Program-made: the position numbers and the translations under genes
Notes under the pieces: model-generated
The model's input: only the letters and a program-made list of their open reading frames with translations
What the model was told of the DNA's origin: nothing
Databases searched by the model: none
Part shown: piece after piece, positions 37,922 through 51,324 of the stretch
Layout: each line of letters opens with the position of its first letter
Numbering within the stretch: the first letter of the stretch is position 1
Assembly (NCBI GenBank): GCA_029721515.1
Contig: CM056550.1
Location: forward strand, 27,287,619-27,351,618
Origin: Synanceia verrucosa
Lineage: Eukaryota; Chordata; Actinopteri; Perciformes; Synanceiidae
Direction: 5' to 3'
Length of the DNA: 64,000 nt

Positions 37922-39261
37922 ATGGCAGAGAACAGCTCCGATACGAGCAGCTCCGCTCACCGGAGATGTTTGGCCCATTCTCCGGGAGAGAGAAACATTT
38001 CAGCCGGTGTCGGGGCATCGAAATGGATTCGATTAAACGTTGGCGGGACGTATTTTTTAACAACGAGACAGACGTTGTGTCGAGATCCCAAATCATTTCT
38101 GTACAGACTGAGCCAGGCTGACCCTGAGCTCGACTCCGACAAGGTAAATGCTAAGCTAGTCAGCTAGTTAGCGCTGTACTTTCGAGCGCAGTTGGTTAAC
38201 TCCATTTTATTTTCCGTTATAGTAGTTTATTTGCCTGCTGTACTGCAACACAAGTATGGTTATCGGTGTGTGCGTGTACAAGCTTCATTTATCACATCTT
38301 ATGCTTTATGTAAATCTATGGTTATTCATACTTTCTTTGTATTGATTTTTGGGGGCTAGCTACCTTTAGCATGTTGAGCTAGCAAGATTCCGACAGTCAC
38401 CTCATGACATACGATCTCTCTGCTAGCTTGTCTCCTTAGCTGATTCGTGTGTCTTTAACGAGCTAAATTGTGGTTGACGACGTTGCCTAAGTGTGTATGT
38501 GCTGGCTTTAAAAACAAATGTGTGTGGTTTTAAACTGCTTTTACATCTCTTCCAGTGAAAATATCAAGTCGCCACTATAGTTGGAAACTTTCCCCATTTC
38601 AGAGAGATGAGGCCGTTGCATTGCTCCTATCGAGGTGTGCGGTGTCAAATGTCATATAGTGACAGCTTAGCAACCTAATTTTTTTCCCATTATTGACAAA
38701 CAGCTACTGTTACATATTCCACTTTGATCCTTGCTGCAGGTGGTGTAAGTCGATTTAGTGTGTGACTGTTAATACAGCTATTAAATCCAATCTTGAGGTG
38801 TGCAGAAAAAATATATAGCCTAATATAAAGTATAATCTAGAAGTAACTTTAAAATGGGCTGTAGCACAAACATATCTTAATCTTCTTATGGCATTTGTAT
38901 TGATATACTTATCATGTGCAGCTTGTTTCTACCCCATCTAGTGATTGTGATGTCTATGAGTGCTATAATTAACTTGCTCACATAAATGATCTACACATAA
39001 GACTATTTTGCTTGATCAGTCTGTGCGTTTTCTCTCCCTCACTGGAGGTTAGTCTGTTTCTTGGCCCTGTTTGCTCCGCTGTAATCAGCCTCTGTGCTGG
39101 TGGTGAGGCTCCCCTAATGAGCCCATAAGTCATTGCCAAGTGGGGTGAGGTGCTGCTGACAATTGAGAGCTCAGGATGAAGTCACTCATCTGCCTGAATG
39201 GCCTCCATGCTCCAGAAGCAGACATCTCTCTGTTTGTCCATCTGCCAGGTTTAACAGCAGT

Positions 39262-39333
<72 letters not shown>

Positions 39334-42300
39334 TTAAGGCCCCAGGAACTGTCGAACAGTGTATTAGTGTCTGTATGCATAGTATAATCTGCTCTGCATT
39401 TCATTGTTCATTTTACTGTCCTGTTATTCATTCACCCCTGCCCTCCTTTATGCTAAGCTGAGGCCATGGCTCATCTCGTATTTTCATACAAATATCCTAA
39501 TCTCTGTATAATCAGCTTGCTTTTTTGTCAGTTTATCCTCCCATGAGCAACGGATCAGTCCACCTCAATCCCTTGTCTTAAGTGTGTATCAGACTCTCGA
39601 GCCATTACCGTGCCGTCTCATTTAAGATAGCTTCCAGTAAAGGACAGGTTATTATTAGATATCGTTTCACTTGCTTCAGTGTCTAAAAGTATTTACAGTG
39701 ACATGATTGCATCTTGTAACTGAGCCAAGAAGGTCACTTTTTTCCCGTTCTTTCATCTCACAACACATGCATGTGAACAGGAGGCCCGGCAGAGTAACCG
39801 ATCAGAGAAGTTCTCTATTTTTTGGGTGAATGCAGTATTGTGTTTCCCATCTAAGGAATTAGGTGGTTCAGTTCTCAGTCACGCAGGCTGACGTGCTTCA
39901 GCAGGACTCTTGAGGAGAACTGCATTATTCATGTTGTTGACTGGAGCCTGTTTTGCACATTGGGGGTAGATCAGGGAGAACGTGGAGGAGGTGCCGTCAC
40001 GTGCACAGCCATAGCAGCACATCGTCTTGTATTTCTAAGTATTGAAAGTAGGCACATATGACATACATAAGCAGATATTGCTCTCAATATCATGGTGCAG
40101 TGTCCAGTCAAGGAGCTGAGAGTTGCACATCCAATGGGCATCCATCCTTTTGCAGATTCCTGCTCTCAAACTACTCAGGACCACTCAAGTAGAGACCCAG
40201 CTTTCTCTCTTTGAGAGCTGCATCAATTTTTCAAGTGCCCCATCACAAAGCATTCCTGTTCCTTCAACATCTTTTTCTTTTCATATTTATATCCATTTGC
40301 TGCCCGAAGAAGTTCTCTCCGCAGGATGTGAGTGAAATATGACCACATTTAATGTCATATTCAGCTTATGTCATGCCTGAGCTCACAGTGGGAGGCAACG
40401 TAAATATTTAACGGCAATATCTTGGTGTTCTCCTGTTCTGTCTTCTTGCAGATGTGCTCAACAGGATACTGCAGAGTATTATCTGCAAATTATTAGTCTC
40501 TAAGGCAACTTTACTCACGAAAGCGGGTCACCTACCGTTGATCATAGCCTTGATTTGCGATGAATTAAAATGTTTCTGTGTGGAATTTTATTCCGTACCA
40601 AAGTCATCAGCGAGACCAGTCACTTCCAGCCTCCTTTATTTCTTTTGCAATACAAATTTCTCCTTCTGCCAGAAGGAGAAAGCTCCAGGTTGCAGTGATT
40701 TCATGACTTGCCAGCTTAGCCATGGAGCTACTTAACTGCATCTCGTCATGACAGCAAAGCTTTTCTGGGACTTTTAAAAGGGGCTGTGCATCTACTGCCT
40801 GCAGCACTGCTCTGTCATAAATTGTTCTGTAAAATGCACTGACCGTTGCCTTGCAGAGCTGAAAATGGGAGAAAGGCGAAAAGTTCCTTCCAGCCTTGGG
40901 GAAAGGTTAAACTCTCATTCAGATGCACAGTGTTAAATATCTTGAAACATGAGATAGGTTTACATAATACAGCCAAGATGTGATGTGTGTATTATTTAAA
41001 AGACGAAGGCCTATTTGACCACGCCATTACTGCTCGTGCTCCAGAGGGACTCCTGGCTCCTACTCTACAAGGATCAGACTTCCACTTGGCTAAATAGCTA
41101 CAGTCATGTGACTCATCTACCGCAACATCTTTAAGCAGTGTTTCTGCAGTGCTCAACTTCAGTGAAGGCTGAGCAGCATTTGATAATTCATTGCTTTTAT
41201 TCCTGGTCTAATAGCTTTGCTGCAGTTGCTGTTTTTTCTTTGATAGTTACTGCTAACTACCATCTAGTATATTATTTGAAACCCTATATATGAAATTCAG
41301 CTGCAAATACACCCACCTTTGTCTGGCTTGAATTGTAGAGCATGCAGTGACTTTTTAATTTTGTGGAACCAAGGATTTAATTTCAGCATTAATGCATCTG
41401 CAGAAGGCCTTATTGGACAATGCGTGCTTGAAGAGTGGGTCGCTATGGTATTTCCTGTGGAAGTATATGTATTGTGTGTAGGAGAAGACCGATAAGCTTA
41501 AAATATGAAGCCCACCCTGCTAATTACATTTACCTTATTTTTTAAATTATGTTCAATTTGAATCCAGTGGTGAATAGGCCTGCTTTGTCTCTGTCTCTGT
41601 TGTTTGTATGAAGGTGTTTGCTTTTTTTTATTTTTTTAAATAAATATTTTTTGCAAGGCCAAACGACAGTACACCATGTGTTAAGCTTAACCTACACTGA
41701 ACGGACCTCATTTTGGTGGTTGTCATAGACAGTGTTGACACCTTTGATGTCATTTGGTGTCTTTGATTTAAGTGTTTGGCCTTGTACCATGTAGGTCAAG
41801 CATTTTTCTTTCATTAATTAACCTAAATGGTATAAATGAAGAGGTGTCTGTTTGGTAGTTGCTTTTCGCTTAACCCTAAACTAATTTTGTTCCTCATCAC
41901 AATGATATTATTACAAAGTGAGCTTTCTCAGACAGCTTCAGTGTTTCTAATTATCTAATTCTTTTCCTGGCTGTCGACAGAGCATCCTAACAGCCCTGCT
42001 CCTAATTCTTTACTGTCCCCAGACTCTCTGCTCTGCCCAGTGCTCCCCAGTCTGGTCCCCAGAGACACAGCCTTTTGTTCTGTGTTAAAGACAGTGTCTC
42101 CTTTGTGTACATGGGCCCTCATATCGAAGCCTCCATAATCATCTCTCTCTGAACTGGGTCACTGTCACTCCCTAGATGCGTGTGCGCCCAGGGGCCCGGC
42201 AGCAGGCTCGTCAGCACAACAGAACAGGAAGGTTTACAGAAGTGCAGAGTACACATAGGTAGCTTTGAGTGTTTGATCAGTGGGAGTGTTTTGAGGCTGT

Positions 42301-45300
42301 ATACAGTAGTTTATTTGTGTACTGCAATCAGCCTTTTTCACAGCATGCATTTTGACTTGTCATTGCAGGGTTAGCGCTGGTGTTGCACATTTCATCTACG
42401 ACAGCTCAGTTATTCAAGTGTCCCAGTATGATCTTGAGCCTCCACACACTGTGAAGGAACCCTGACACCAAAGCAGCAAAATGAAATTAATTTTGGCTAC
42501 TGCTGTGCTTTTTGCTGTTGTGTTGTGTCAAAATGTCTTCAGAGAGAAAGGCCTGTATCTCACACATCGTCTTACATCGAACATCCCAAATTGATGTTGT
42601 ATCAATACAGAATTAATTCTGTTTAATGGGGATATTTTCTAATTGGTCCTCCACGAGTTGTTGCTTGCTAGTTGAGCCAGCTGGTTTTGTAGAAATAGAA
42701 ATATTTAGTCATGGCAGCTTATTGCATTGAAGAATAGAAGCCAAGAGCAGAAGCTTAACCTTCTATGTTAAAATCAACCAACCAACCAACCAACCAACAT
42801 CATTGTGTAAAGTGTGGTTTGAATGTGGTGAGTATTGAAGTCTCATCTGTTTCCTCCATGCAGAGCCCACCTGTGCTTGTGCTTAAACTTCAGTGACTAT
42901 GTATATGTAAGGAACTGACACAGGAGAGTAAGACCAGAATAAAGCTCCCCTGGGCTCCAGTGAGATATTTTTGCTTTGGAAAGGAGGTTGACCAGCCAGG
43001 AGGGTTCACATTCATTGCAAAAGAAAATGCAGTGGGGCCTTTTCTCATTATTGGAAAGAGTGATGGATTTTGAGTTGAATCTGGCCTTGTGAAGACAAGA
43101 TAACTATGAATGTGCACAGGGCTGGGATGATAACCGCATCACCACAATACCGCGGTCATATGATGCCTACCGGTGTTAAGCTCATCACCGTCATCACCGC
43201 AATATATTAAAATAATAACAAAATATATCTCTATATATTTGCTTTTGAATGTTAAAGGAGTGCATATGGTGTTTTGATATGAAATATAAACAGTAATATT
43301 TACTAACATCCTGTTTTTAAAGCTACATGGAGAAACAAAACTTTTCACACTGCAGCTTGGCAGCGGGCCAGTCCACTTCTTCTTATTATTAATTATTTTG
43401 AGGTTTCAGTACTTCTTGTGATTAAATTGAATATATACACACATAATACACAGACATAAAAGACAGAAGCATTGCATAAACAGCCGGTGTTCAATTTCAA
43501 TTGTAAGCGCTTATAGCAGACACACCCCTCTTATGTAGTACTGCCCATAGCTGTTTATGCTGCTCTGTTGACTTGATTTTATTTAACAATAGCTGCAAAT
43601 CTTGTTACAAAGTGGAATATGAATACTGTGTCTCCAATTCGGGCACATTTTATACCAGAGGACGAGGGAGCGATCAGCGGGGTTGCAGCGAACAGAGGGT
43701 AGCTGGGATAGCGAGGTTGTGGTGATCACGGTGGAAACGGGCTAGCTTGCATTGTTGCGGTGATCACGGCGGTAGCGGAGATGTGGCAATCTCTTGTAGT
43801 GCGGTAAACAACCATATCGCATTGATTGGGTGCTTTATCACCAGGGTAATAAAAAAAAATCCATACCATCACAGCCCTCAAATAGTGCATGTGCAACCCA
43901 TTTTCTTCATTTTCTTCATAAACTTGGATGCTAGAGGCCTGCACTGTATGACAATATTACACCGAACAGCAAATGTTGTTAATTTGCCAAAATTGCCCCT
44001 GAAGCGATGTTACTCAGCTGACAGAGACTCAAACATCCTGTAGCATTTGAAGATTAGCATAAAATTTGCTTAAGGCCTGTCCTTGGTGCAGAGTGCTCTG
44101 CATAATGTCATGCATGTTTAACTCGCTAAATGTCACATCATATTAAACAACTTTCAGTATTAGGCTGAAGTTGGCTGCAGTAGTTAGACAACTGTTCGAA
44201 CAGACTCATGTGTTAGGCCAACTATGTAACAGACCAAAGTAGACTAGGCTAATTTTCAGTTGTAAGCCAAGGTGCTTTCTCCTGGTCCCCTTAGTGGATT
44301 CAGCTTGCCGTTCCAAATCCTTTTATGTTCTGCTCTAATTGTTTTAGCCTACTCTTTCCCCTTGAGACCACAACGGTCTAATCACAGTGCTTACAGAAAT
44401 AGGGGAATACTCAGCGGTTGTGAAGAAATCGGGATCAAACCCATGGCCTGTGGGAATAGTGAGGTGATATCCCAAAGCTGTCATACACGTGTGTGGCTCT
44501 GTGTGCGCATGTCCTCCCAAGCCCTGTAGAGATTATCAGCACAGCAGTTGACCTCATAATTCTCATCCCTTGAGTTTTATTCACTGATGCTCAGTTGTCC
44601 CCCCCCCCCTTCACAGATTGTGTTTCGATTCAGACATAGACTAGGCCTGCTCATTGTTTCACTCATTTAGTGTACTGGATGACTAGAATAGAAAATTGAC
44701 CAGAAAAAAACATTCACTTCCAAAATATTCCTACTGTTTCTTCAAATTCTTCTTGACAGTGAATACATTGTTATTCTGTTTATATCCTCCTTCTTCTCTG
44801 CTTCCCAGGATGAAACGGGTGCCTATCTCATAGACAGAGACCCCACATACTTTGGGCCAGTGCTGAACTACTTGAGGCATGGCAAACTGGTGATCAACAG
44901 GGACTTGTCAGAGGAAGGTAATGTCTCTGTGGAATAAGAGAACATGAAATGTTTTCCAAATCAAAAATGGTTGTCAGCAGCACTGTGTACAAACCTGTGA
45001 ATGCTTGCTGTAAATATTCAAGTTCACTATTCGTGCAAAAGGCAATGGGGTGATGGTAGTGATTCCAAATAGATAAAAGCAATCAATCCTAGAGCTTCAT
45101 CATATTGGATATTGTTGATGTGATGAAATATTTTGGATTGATCAAAGAAGAATAGATTCCAACACATTACAATGTCTGCAAAACTGTAAAGTAGATGTCA
45201 TGTTTTAGTAGCAACATAATTGGTTTGCCTTGGATTAATTATCTCTGTTTCACTTTTTAGGTGTGCTAGAAGAAGCTGAATTCTATAACATCACATCATT

Positions 45301-48300
45301 AATAAAGCTCATCAAGGACAAGATCAGGGAACGCGACTGTAAAACATCACAGGTACACAAGGTTCTAGTTTAAATAGATTTCCTCCATGAATATGGCACT
45401 CTTGTTTTATTTCAGTTTGTGTTATTTTCTCCCTATTTCTGTCACGTTTTTGTTGTTTTTGTCAGGTTCCAGTGAAGCATGTTTACCGGGTGCTGCAGTG
45501 CCAGGAGGAGGAGCTGACACAGATGGTGTCCACCATGTCTGATGGCTGGAAGTTTGAACAGGTAAATCTCTCCCTGCAGTGCCACAGCAGCAATCCTCCT
45601 GTTCATGCGCGTCACCCACCCCACTCTGCTCACATTGACCCAGAAAGTCCAATCTTCAATATTGGAAATGGCTTAAAAAACCCAAGCCAAACAGCAAATC
45701 ACATCTTTCTCAATGTCCGCATACATGATCCGGGCATCCCTTCTGTGCTCTGATTGGTCGTTGCAGCTTGTCAGTATAGGTTACGGGCGGGCCCACCAGT
45801 CAGAGTTTCTGCTGATTGTGTCAAGGGAGGTGAAGGGAGAGGAGTCTGCTTTGCCAAACAACAGCGGAGAGGTGTGTCTAACAAATTTCTGTCCAAGGGC
45901 TGGTCACTGCATGGTCCTCATGTTGTCCATACACACCCGTTGGCCATCATTTGTCCCAACTAGACACATAGCCATTGGTCTTATTTCTTTTTTTAGCAGA
46001 TTATTTTCTGTGCTCATTTGTACTGCTTGCTCACTGGTGAGGCTAAGAGAACATGACACCTTTTTTTCTCTTGTCTGTGATTTTTGTTTTATTATGCTAT
46101 TTTTTTTATTCATACTGCATTCACAGTTTTGAAGCCTGTCAACAGCTTTCTGTGTTCTGCTTCGACATAGCCACTTGGCTGCTCTCTTGGCATGTGTATT
46201 ATGAGTCTCTGTTCGACAAGGGATCACCGGATCTCCCATTAGAGCTGAAATCTCTATAATACCCTCATACAGGTCAGAGGGGAAACTCCTAGAAACACTG
46301 CTTATGCAAAGACTAAAGCTCGGTCGTCAGCCCAGACGAGTCTTTTGGGGAGATGAGCTTTAATGACCCACTGCTGCTTTAAGACTCCCATTACTATAGA
46401 AAAGTTGTGGAAATGTTTTTCACCCAGAGAGTCTTAGGAGTTGTTAGGTGCGTGTTGAACCTTTTAGCAATGACAAGTGGAATCAACGCTAGCTAGTCAA
46501 GATTATTTGGTCTTTTCCTTTTTTTCTGCATTGATGCCTAATGTGAGAGAGTTTGCCTAACAACAACAAGTCCTCAGCAGCAGTGGCTAATGAGGTGATG
46601 CGTGTCTGAACATGCAAACCTGGGTACAGATGGTATACATGTAGCCTGCAGCTTGCACACACTTAACATCCGGCAGCTACTCAGTAACAGGAGTAGCTCT
46701 GTTTTCTCTCATGTTTTTCAAGGTGTGCATGAGGTTTGTTTATGGAGAACTTTTTGAAGTTGTCCCGTTTTAATTATCCTCTTGCGTCTTTTACTCAAAC
46801 TGACTTGACTGGGAACAAGAAAATTAGAAACTGCCATGCTTATTGTATGTTAAGATACCATTGTGAGGGATTTTCTCTTGCTAGTCCTTTTCCTGAGTGA
46901 CACAATCCATGCACGAAGGAAAAAGACACTTGCTGTTACACAAAGTAGTTTTACTGATGTTTTCATTCAGGTGATTTTTGGTTTGGCAATCTGTTTCCTC
47001 TCAATCTTATAATGGCAGACATAATGACATGGATGCATAGAATGCACTTCACAGTAGGGATGTCCCGATCTGATATTGATATCATATATCGGTCCAATAT
47101 CAGCCAAAAAAACAAGTATCGGATTGTATCGGTCCTGCCTCCAAAGTCTCTGATGTAAGCACTCAGATAGCAGCAGTCCATTCCAGACTCTGCTCCAGCT
47201 CTTCTATCCAGCAGCAGGATCCAGTAGCAGAGCCCAGTGATCACAACAAAGGCTGTGCTAAGGCGTTAACAAAGTAGCAAGGAGTAGGAGTTTATGTTGA
47301 AGTCCAAAAAAGACATTGTAGCTGAGGGCAAAACTTGTCATGTACAAATTTCCTGTGGTGGCACAGAACCAGGAAGTTTAATACAACCAACCTCATCGCA
47401 CATTTGCAGCATCACAAAAAACAGCATGGTTTTCCAATTTATTTTTCATTTGTTCTATTCAGTTGTAGAATATGCTTATGTTTAAGTTTAAGTTAAACTA
47501 GTGGTTATTTTGTGCATATGTATTTATATCATTTTTAAATATTTAATATTTAATTTTTATTTATTTATTTTTTTTTAAATGCTTTCATTGGACTTATTGA
47601 GATTATTTTTCAAGGTCTTCTGATTTACTTTTATTTATTCTATTTATTGTAGAATATTAATATGTTTAAGGAATATTAATATGTTTAAGTTTTTCCATCC
47701 TACAAAATAAGTAATAAAAGTCTCTCTGATTTGTGCTGATATTAGATCAGCCAATACTCTCGGCTGCAATATCGGTATTGTATCGGGACACCTCTACTTC
47801 ACAGCATCTTGTATCACTGGTATTGATCTTAATTAATGTGGCTTTTGAAGCACAGGAGAGAATCCCACCCACATTATCTTTTTTTTCTCTGGGTACCACT
47901 AACATTCAACTCTGAAGTCACAGAGCTAAAACATAGAGCCACCTTTTAGTTTGTTCCTTTATTTGCTTTGTAGTTTGGCTTTACACAAGCCTGGTCCTAT
48001 CAAGTCAAATCCACTGTTCCTCATTGGATTTTCAACCAACATGTAATGCTTCCTGTGGTCGAGTCCCTGCATTCATATTCAATAATTACTGGGTTTCTTT
48101 CCGTTTGTGGTGTCCTTGTGCTATTTCTTTCATTTCTTTGTCATTGCTGTATTTCTGTGCACCACCACTTACTTTGTTTCTTTGTAAATGCTTTGGTAAC
48201 TCTTAACCCTTTCATCAATGTTTTATTTTGGATTCCAATGCTGGAATTTTCTGAAAATGGGATTGCATTACATTTTATAAATGTAATAATTTAAATCTGA

Positions 48301-48862
48301 AATTTCTGTGTACCTTTAAACTCTTGAAACATGGTTTGTCCCGTTGGCCTAGTGGTCTCAGTACCACTAGGCCAACATGGAATTTTGCTACCATGAAATT
48401 CTGTGTTTAAATCTCATTAAGGTCCTTTATGTTGCATACCCACTGTGGCGTATCCAATAAAGCATGCATGATCATTAAAAACAAACTTCAGAGTTTGCAC
48501 AGACCTTACTTATTGGTCTAGTCTGTATGAATGTTTTATTTTAATGTGTCTGATTAGTAAAGCCTTAAATTTCATTTGCATGAACCTGCTCCTTGGTCGG
48601 TTGTCAACCTCTTTTATGTTACTTTAACATCCCCGACCTCTGTTGTCCCACCACGAGTAATGCAGTTCATGCCTCTACAGCATCAGTCCAAGGCTAACAC
48701 TTCCTCTGTGCTCTACTCTCATTTCTCTCTAGCTGGTCAGCATAGGCTCCTCTTACAACTACGGAAACGAAGACCAAGCCGAGTTCCTGTGTGTAGTCTC
48801 CAAGGAGCTGCACAATCAATCATACGGGACAAACAGTGAGCCCAGTGAGAAGGCTAAGGTCA

Positions 48863-48893
<31 letters not shown>

Positions 48894-51251
48894 CGTGCGT
48901 GCGTGTGCGCGCGTGTGTGGCTGGATGTTTTAAATGCATCACATTTATGAACATGCCACCAAGGAACTGAAAGCACCTCTAGTTTATTGATGAGAAAGCT
49001 CTATGAAGGAGACCACTGTGAATGTTCTGTCCCCCAGTTATAAAGCATGCCTGGAAAACCACAAGAGATCGGAAGAAAAGAAGATAAACGTATAAATTCA
49101 AGCAAAAGCAGACATTCATTTTTATGTTTTCACAACTGAACAATGCTGTCCTGTTAAATTTGGGCATGAACAACTTTTATTTTTGATGCCTAGACCACAT
49201 GAGGGTGTCTGTAACAAAATTGAACCCAGTATTTAGACCTAGAATAAAAACAAATAGTGCGCAGTGTTGTCTGTATAGAGGCATTTAGAAAGCACTGGTC
49301 TGCAGATTAGTGGTGCTATTAGCAAAGTCTGTCATTTTCTCAAGGGCTTTGGGAGGCACGCCCTGAGGAATTCAAGCTCCCATCAGCTTGGTCCTGTGGG
49401 GGCCCCCTCCTTAAAGGGGTATTTCACCCCTATGTGAAATTTAGCCGGCTCAGCCATTGCCCTAAACTGGCAGCGCTGCCGTTAGCTTAGCTTTGCATGG
49501 GCGCTATACGTACATTGTTGCCAGCTAGCATGTCGTTGTAAAAGTAATTCCAAATAACTCAAAATTTTTCCTAATTACTTCTCGTGACCCACATTCGCAA
49601 CGAGTACAAATGACAATGCAAATTACCACAAATGTATTGACCACTAGGCCCATTTTGACTTGGGACTATATTCTGGCAAAGCACCACTCCCAAGTGCAAG
49701 GATACCACGCAGCGACTTCTGTCAGCACACCACGATGACTATTAGGCTGACACAAGTGGACTTTGTTGATCTGCCTACAATCTTGAGACAGTTGCTATCA
49801 GTGCCCATGTACTATGTCAACTGAATAAAAATCTTTGACTGGAGGATCTGTTATGTAAACGTTACATGAACAGTAATTTATTTGCTATCGTCTGCGGTCA
49901 AACTGTTATGTTATGTGGTCCACTCAGTGGTTGCTTACTATTCCTGGGTCAAAGCCCCTCGGTTATTTCATACCACAGGTAACGGTGACAGGTAAACTCA
50001 TTGTTTATAGGAAATAGGACTGTAGGCAGAACAACAAAGTCCACTTGTGTCAGTCTAGTAGTCATGCTGGTGTGTTGACTGAAGTTACTTCGTGGTATCC
50101 TTGCACCTGGCAGTGGTGCTTTCCCGGAATACAGTCCCAAGTTAATATCAGCCTAGCAGTCAATACATTTGTGTTAATTTAGATTGTCATCTGTACTTGT
50201 TGTGAATGTGGATCACGAGAAGTAATTAGGAAAATTTTGAGTTATTTAGAATCACTTTTGCAACAACATGCTTGCCGGCAACAACACATTATAGCGCCTA
50301 TGCAAAGCTAAGCTAACGGCAGCATTGCCAGTTTAGGGCAATGGCTGAGCCGGCTAAAGAAAAAGGCTTTTGCTCACTTATTTAACTCTGGGGACTGCGA
50401 GGAATGACTACATTTCACATCGGGGTGGAATGTGGAACTACACATGGAACTACACATGAAGAAGCACACCGTTAAATCTGCATTCATGCCGCTGTTTTAT
50501 TTAGTTAAAAAGATAAAACACCACCAGTGCATCTTTCAAGCACAGAGAGATTACAGACTTTGTCATGGTTGTTTCCAGCATTACCAAATACAAACAGGGT
50601 CCTCCGGTATGAATAATTTCACTATGGATGCTGAATTTACATCTAAAATAATTTCTCCTTATGTATATATTTGTAACTAGAAAAGCACTCGGAGAGTACA
50701 GGCCTCTGCCGTAGCGGTGGTGACTTTTTATTTAAAGTTACACCTGCCGCCAAGGAGGTTATGATTTCACCAGGGCTTGTTTGTTTGGTTTGTTTGTTTG
50801 TCGATTTGCAAAATAACTCAAAAAGTTATGGACGGTTTATGACGAAATTTTGAGGATTGGCCGGTAGTGGCCTAACTTAACATCAATAAATTTTTGGTGG
50901 TGCAGTTGAATCTGATCCGATCACCACCAAAAATTAATCAGTTTTAAATTAGGCCACTTCTGACCAACCCTGAAAATTGCGTCAAACACCGTCCACAACT
51001 TTTTGAGTTATTTTGCAAACCAACAAATAAACAAACCCCAGTGAAAACATAACCTCCTTGGCGGAGGTAATAAATGGGACCATTTGGAAACATTTGTGGC
51101 AAATGATTTGAGTGTGGTAGATGGTAGAGAGGTGCTCTTTTGTACCTTTCTGTAATTATTTTTATGTTTTGCACCTTTTTTGAGTTTGTTCACCCCTCTG
51201 AACATGGATCCACTAGTTCTTTATATATATATATGTATGTATATATATATA

Positions 51252-51324
<73 letters not shown>

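Noticed and set aside
39163..39404. Poly Val-Cys / Thr-His open frames
   Set aside because: Translation of a (TG)n microsatellite.
48343..48376. A tRNA gene
   Set aside because: Only a box-A-like arm is present; no cloverleaf, anticodon arm or B box at the right distance.
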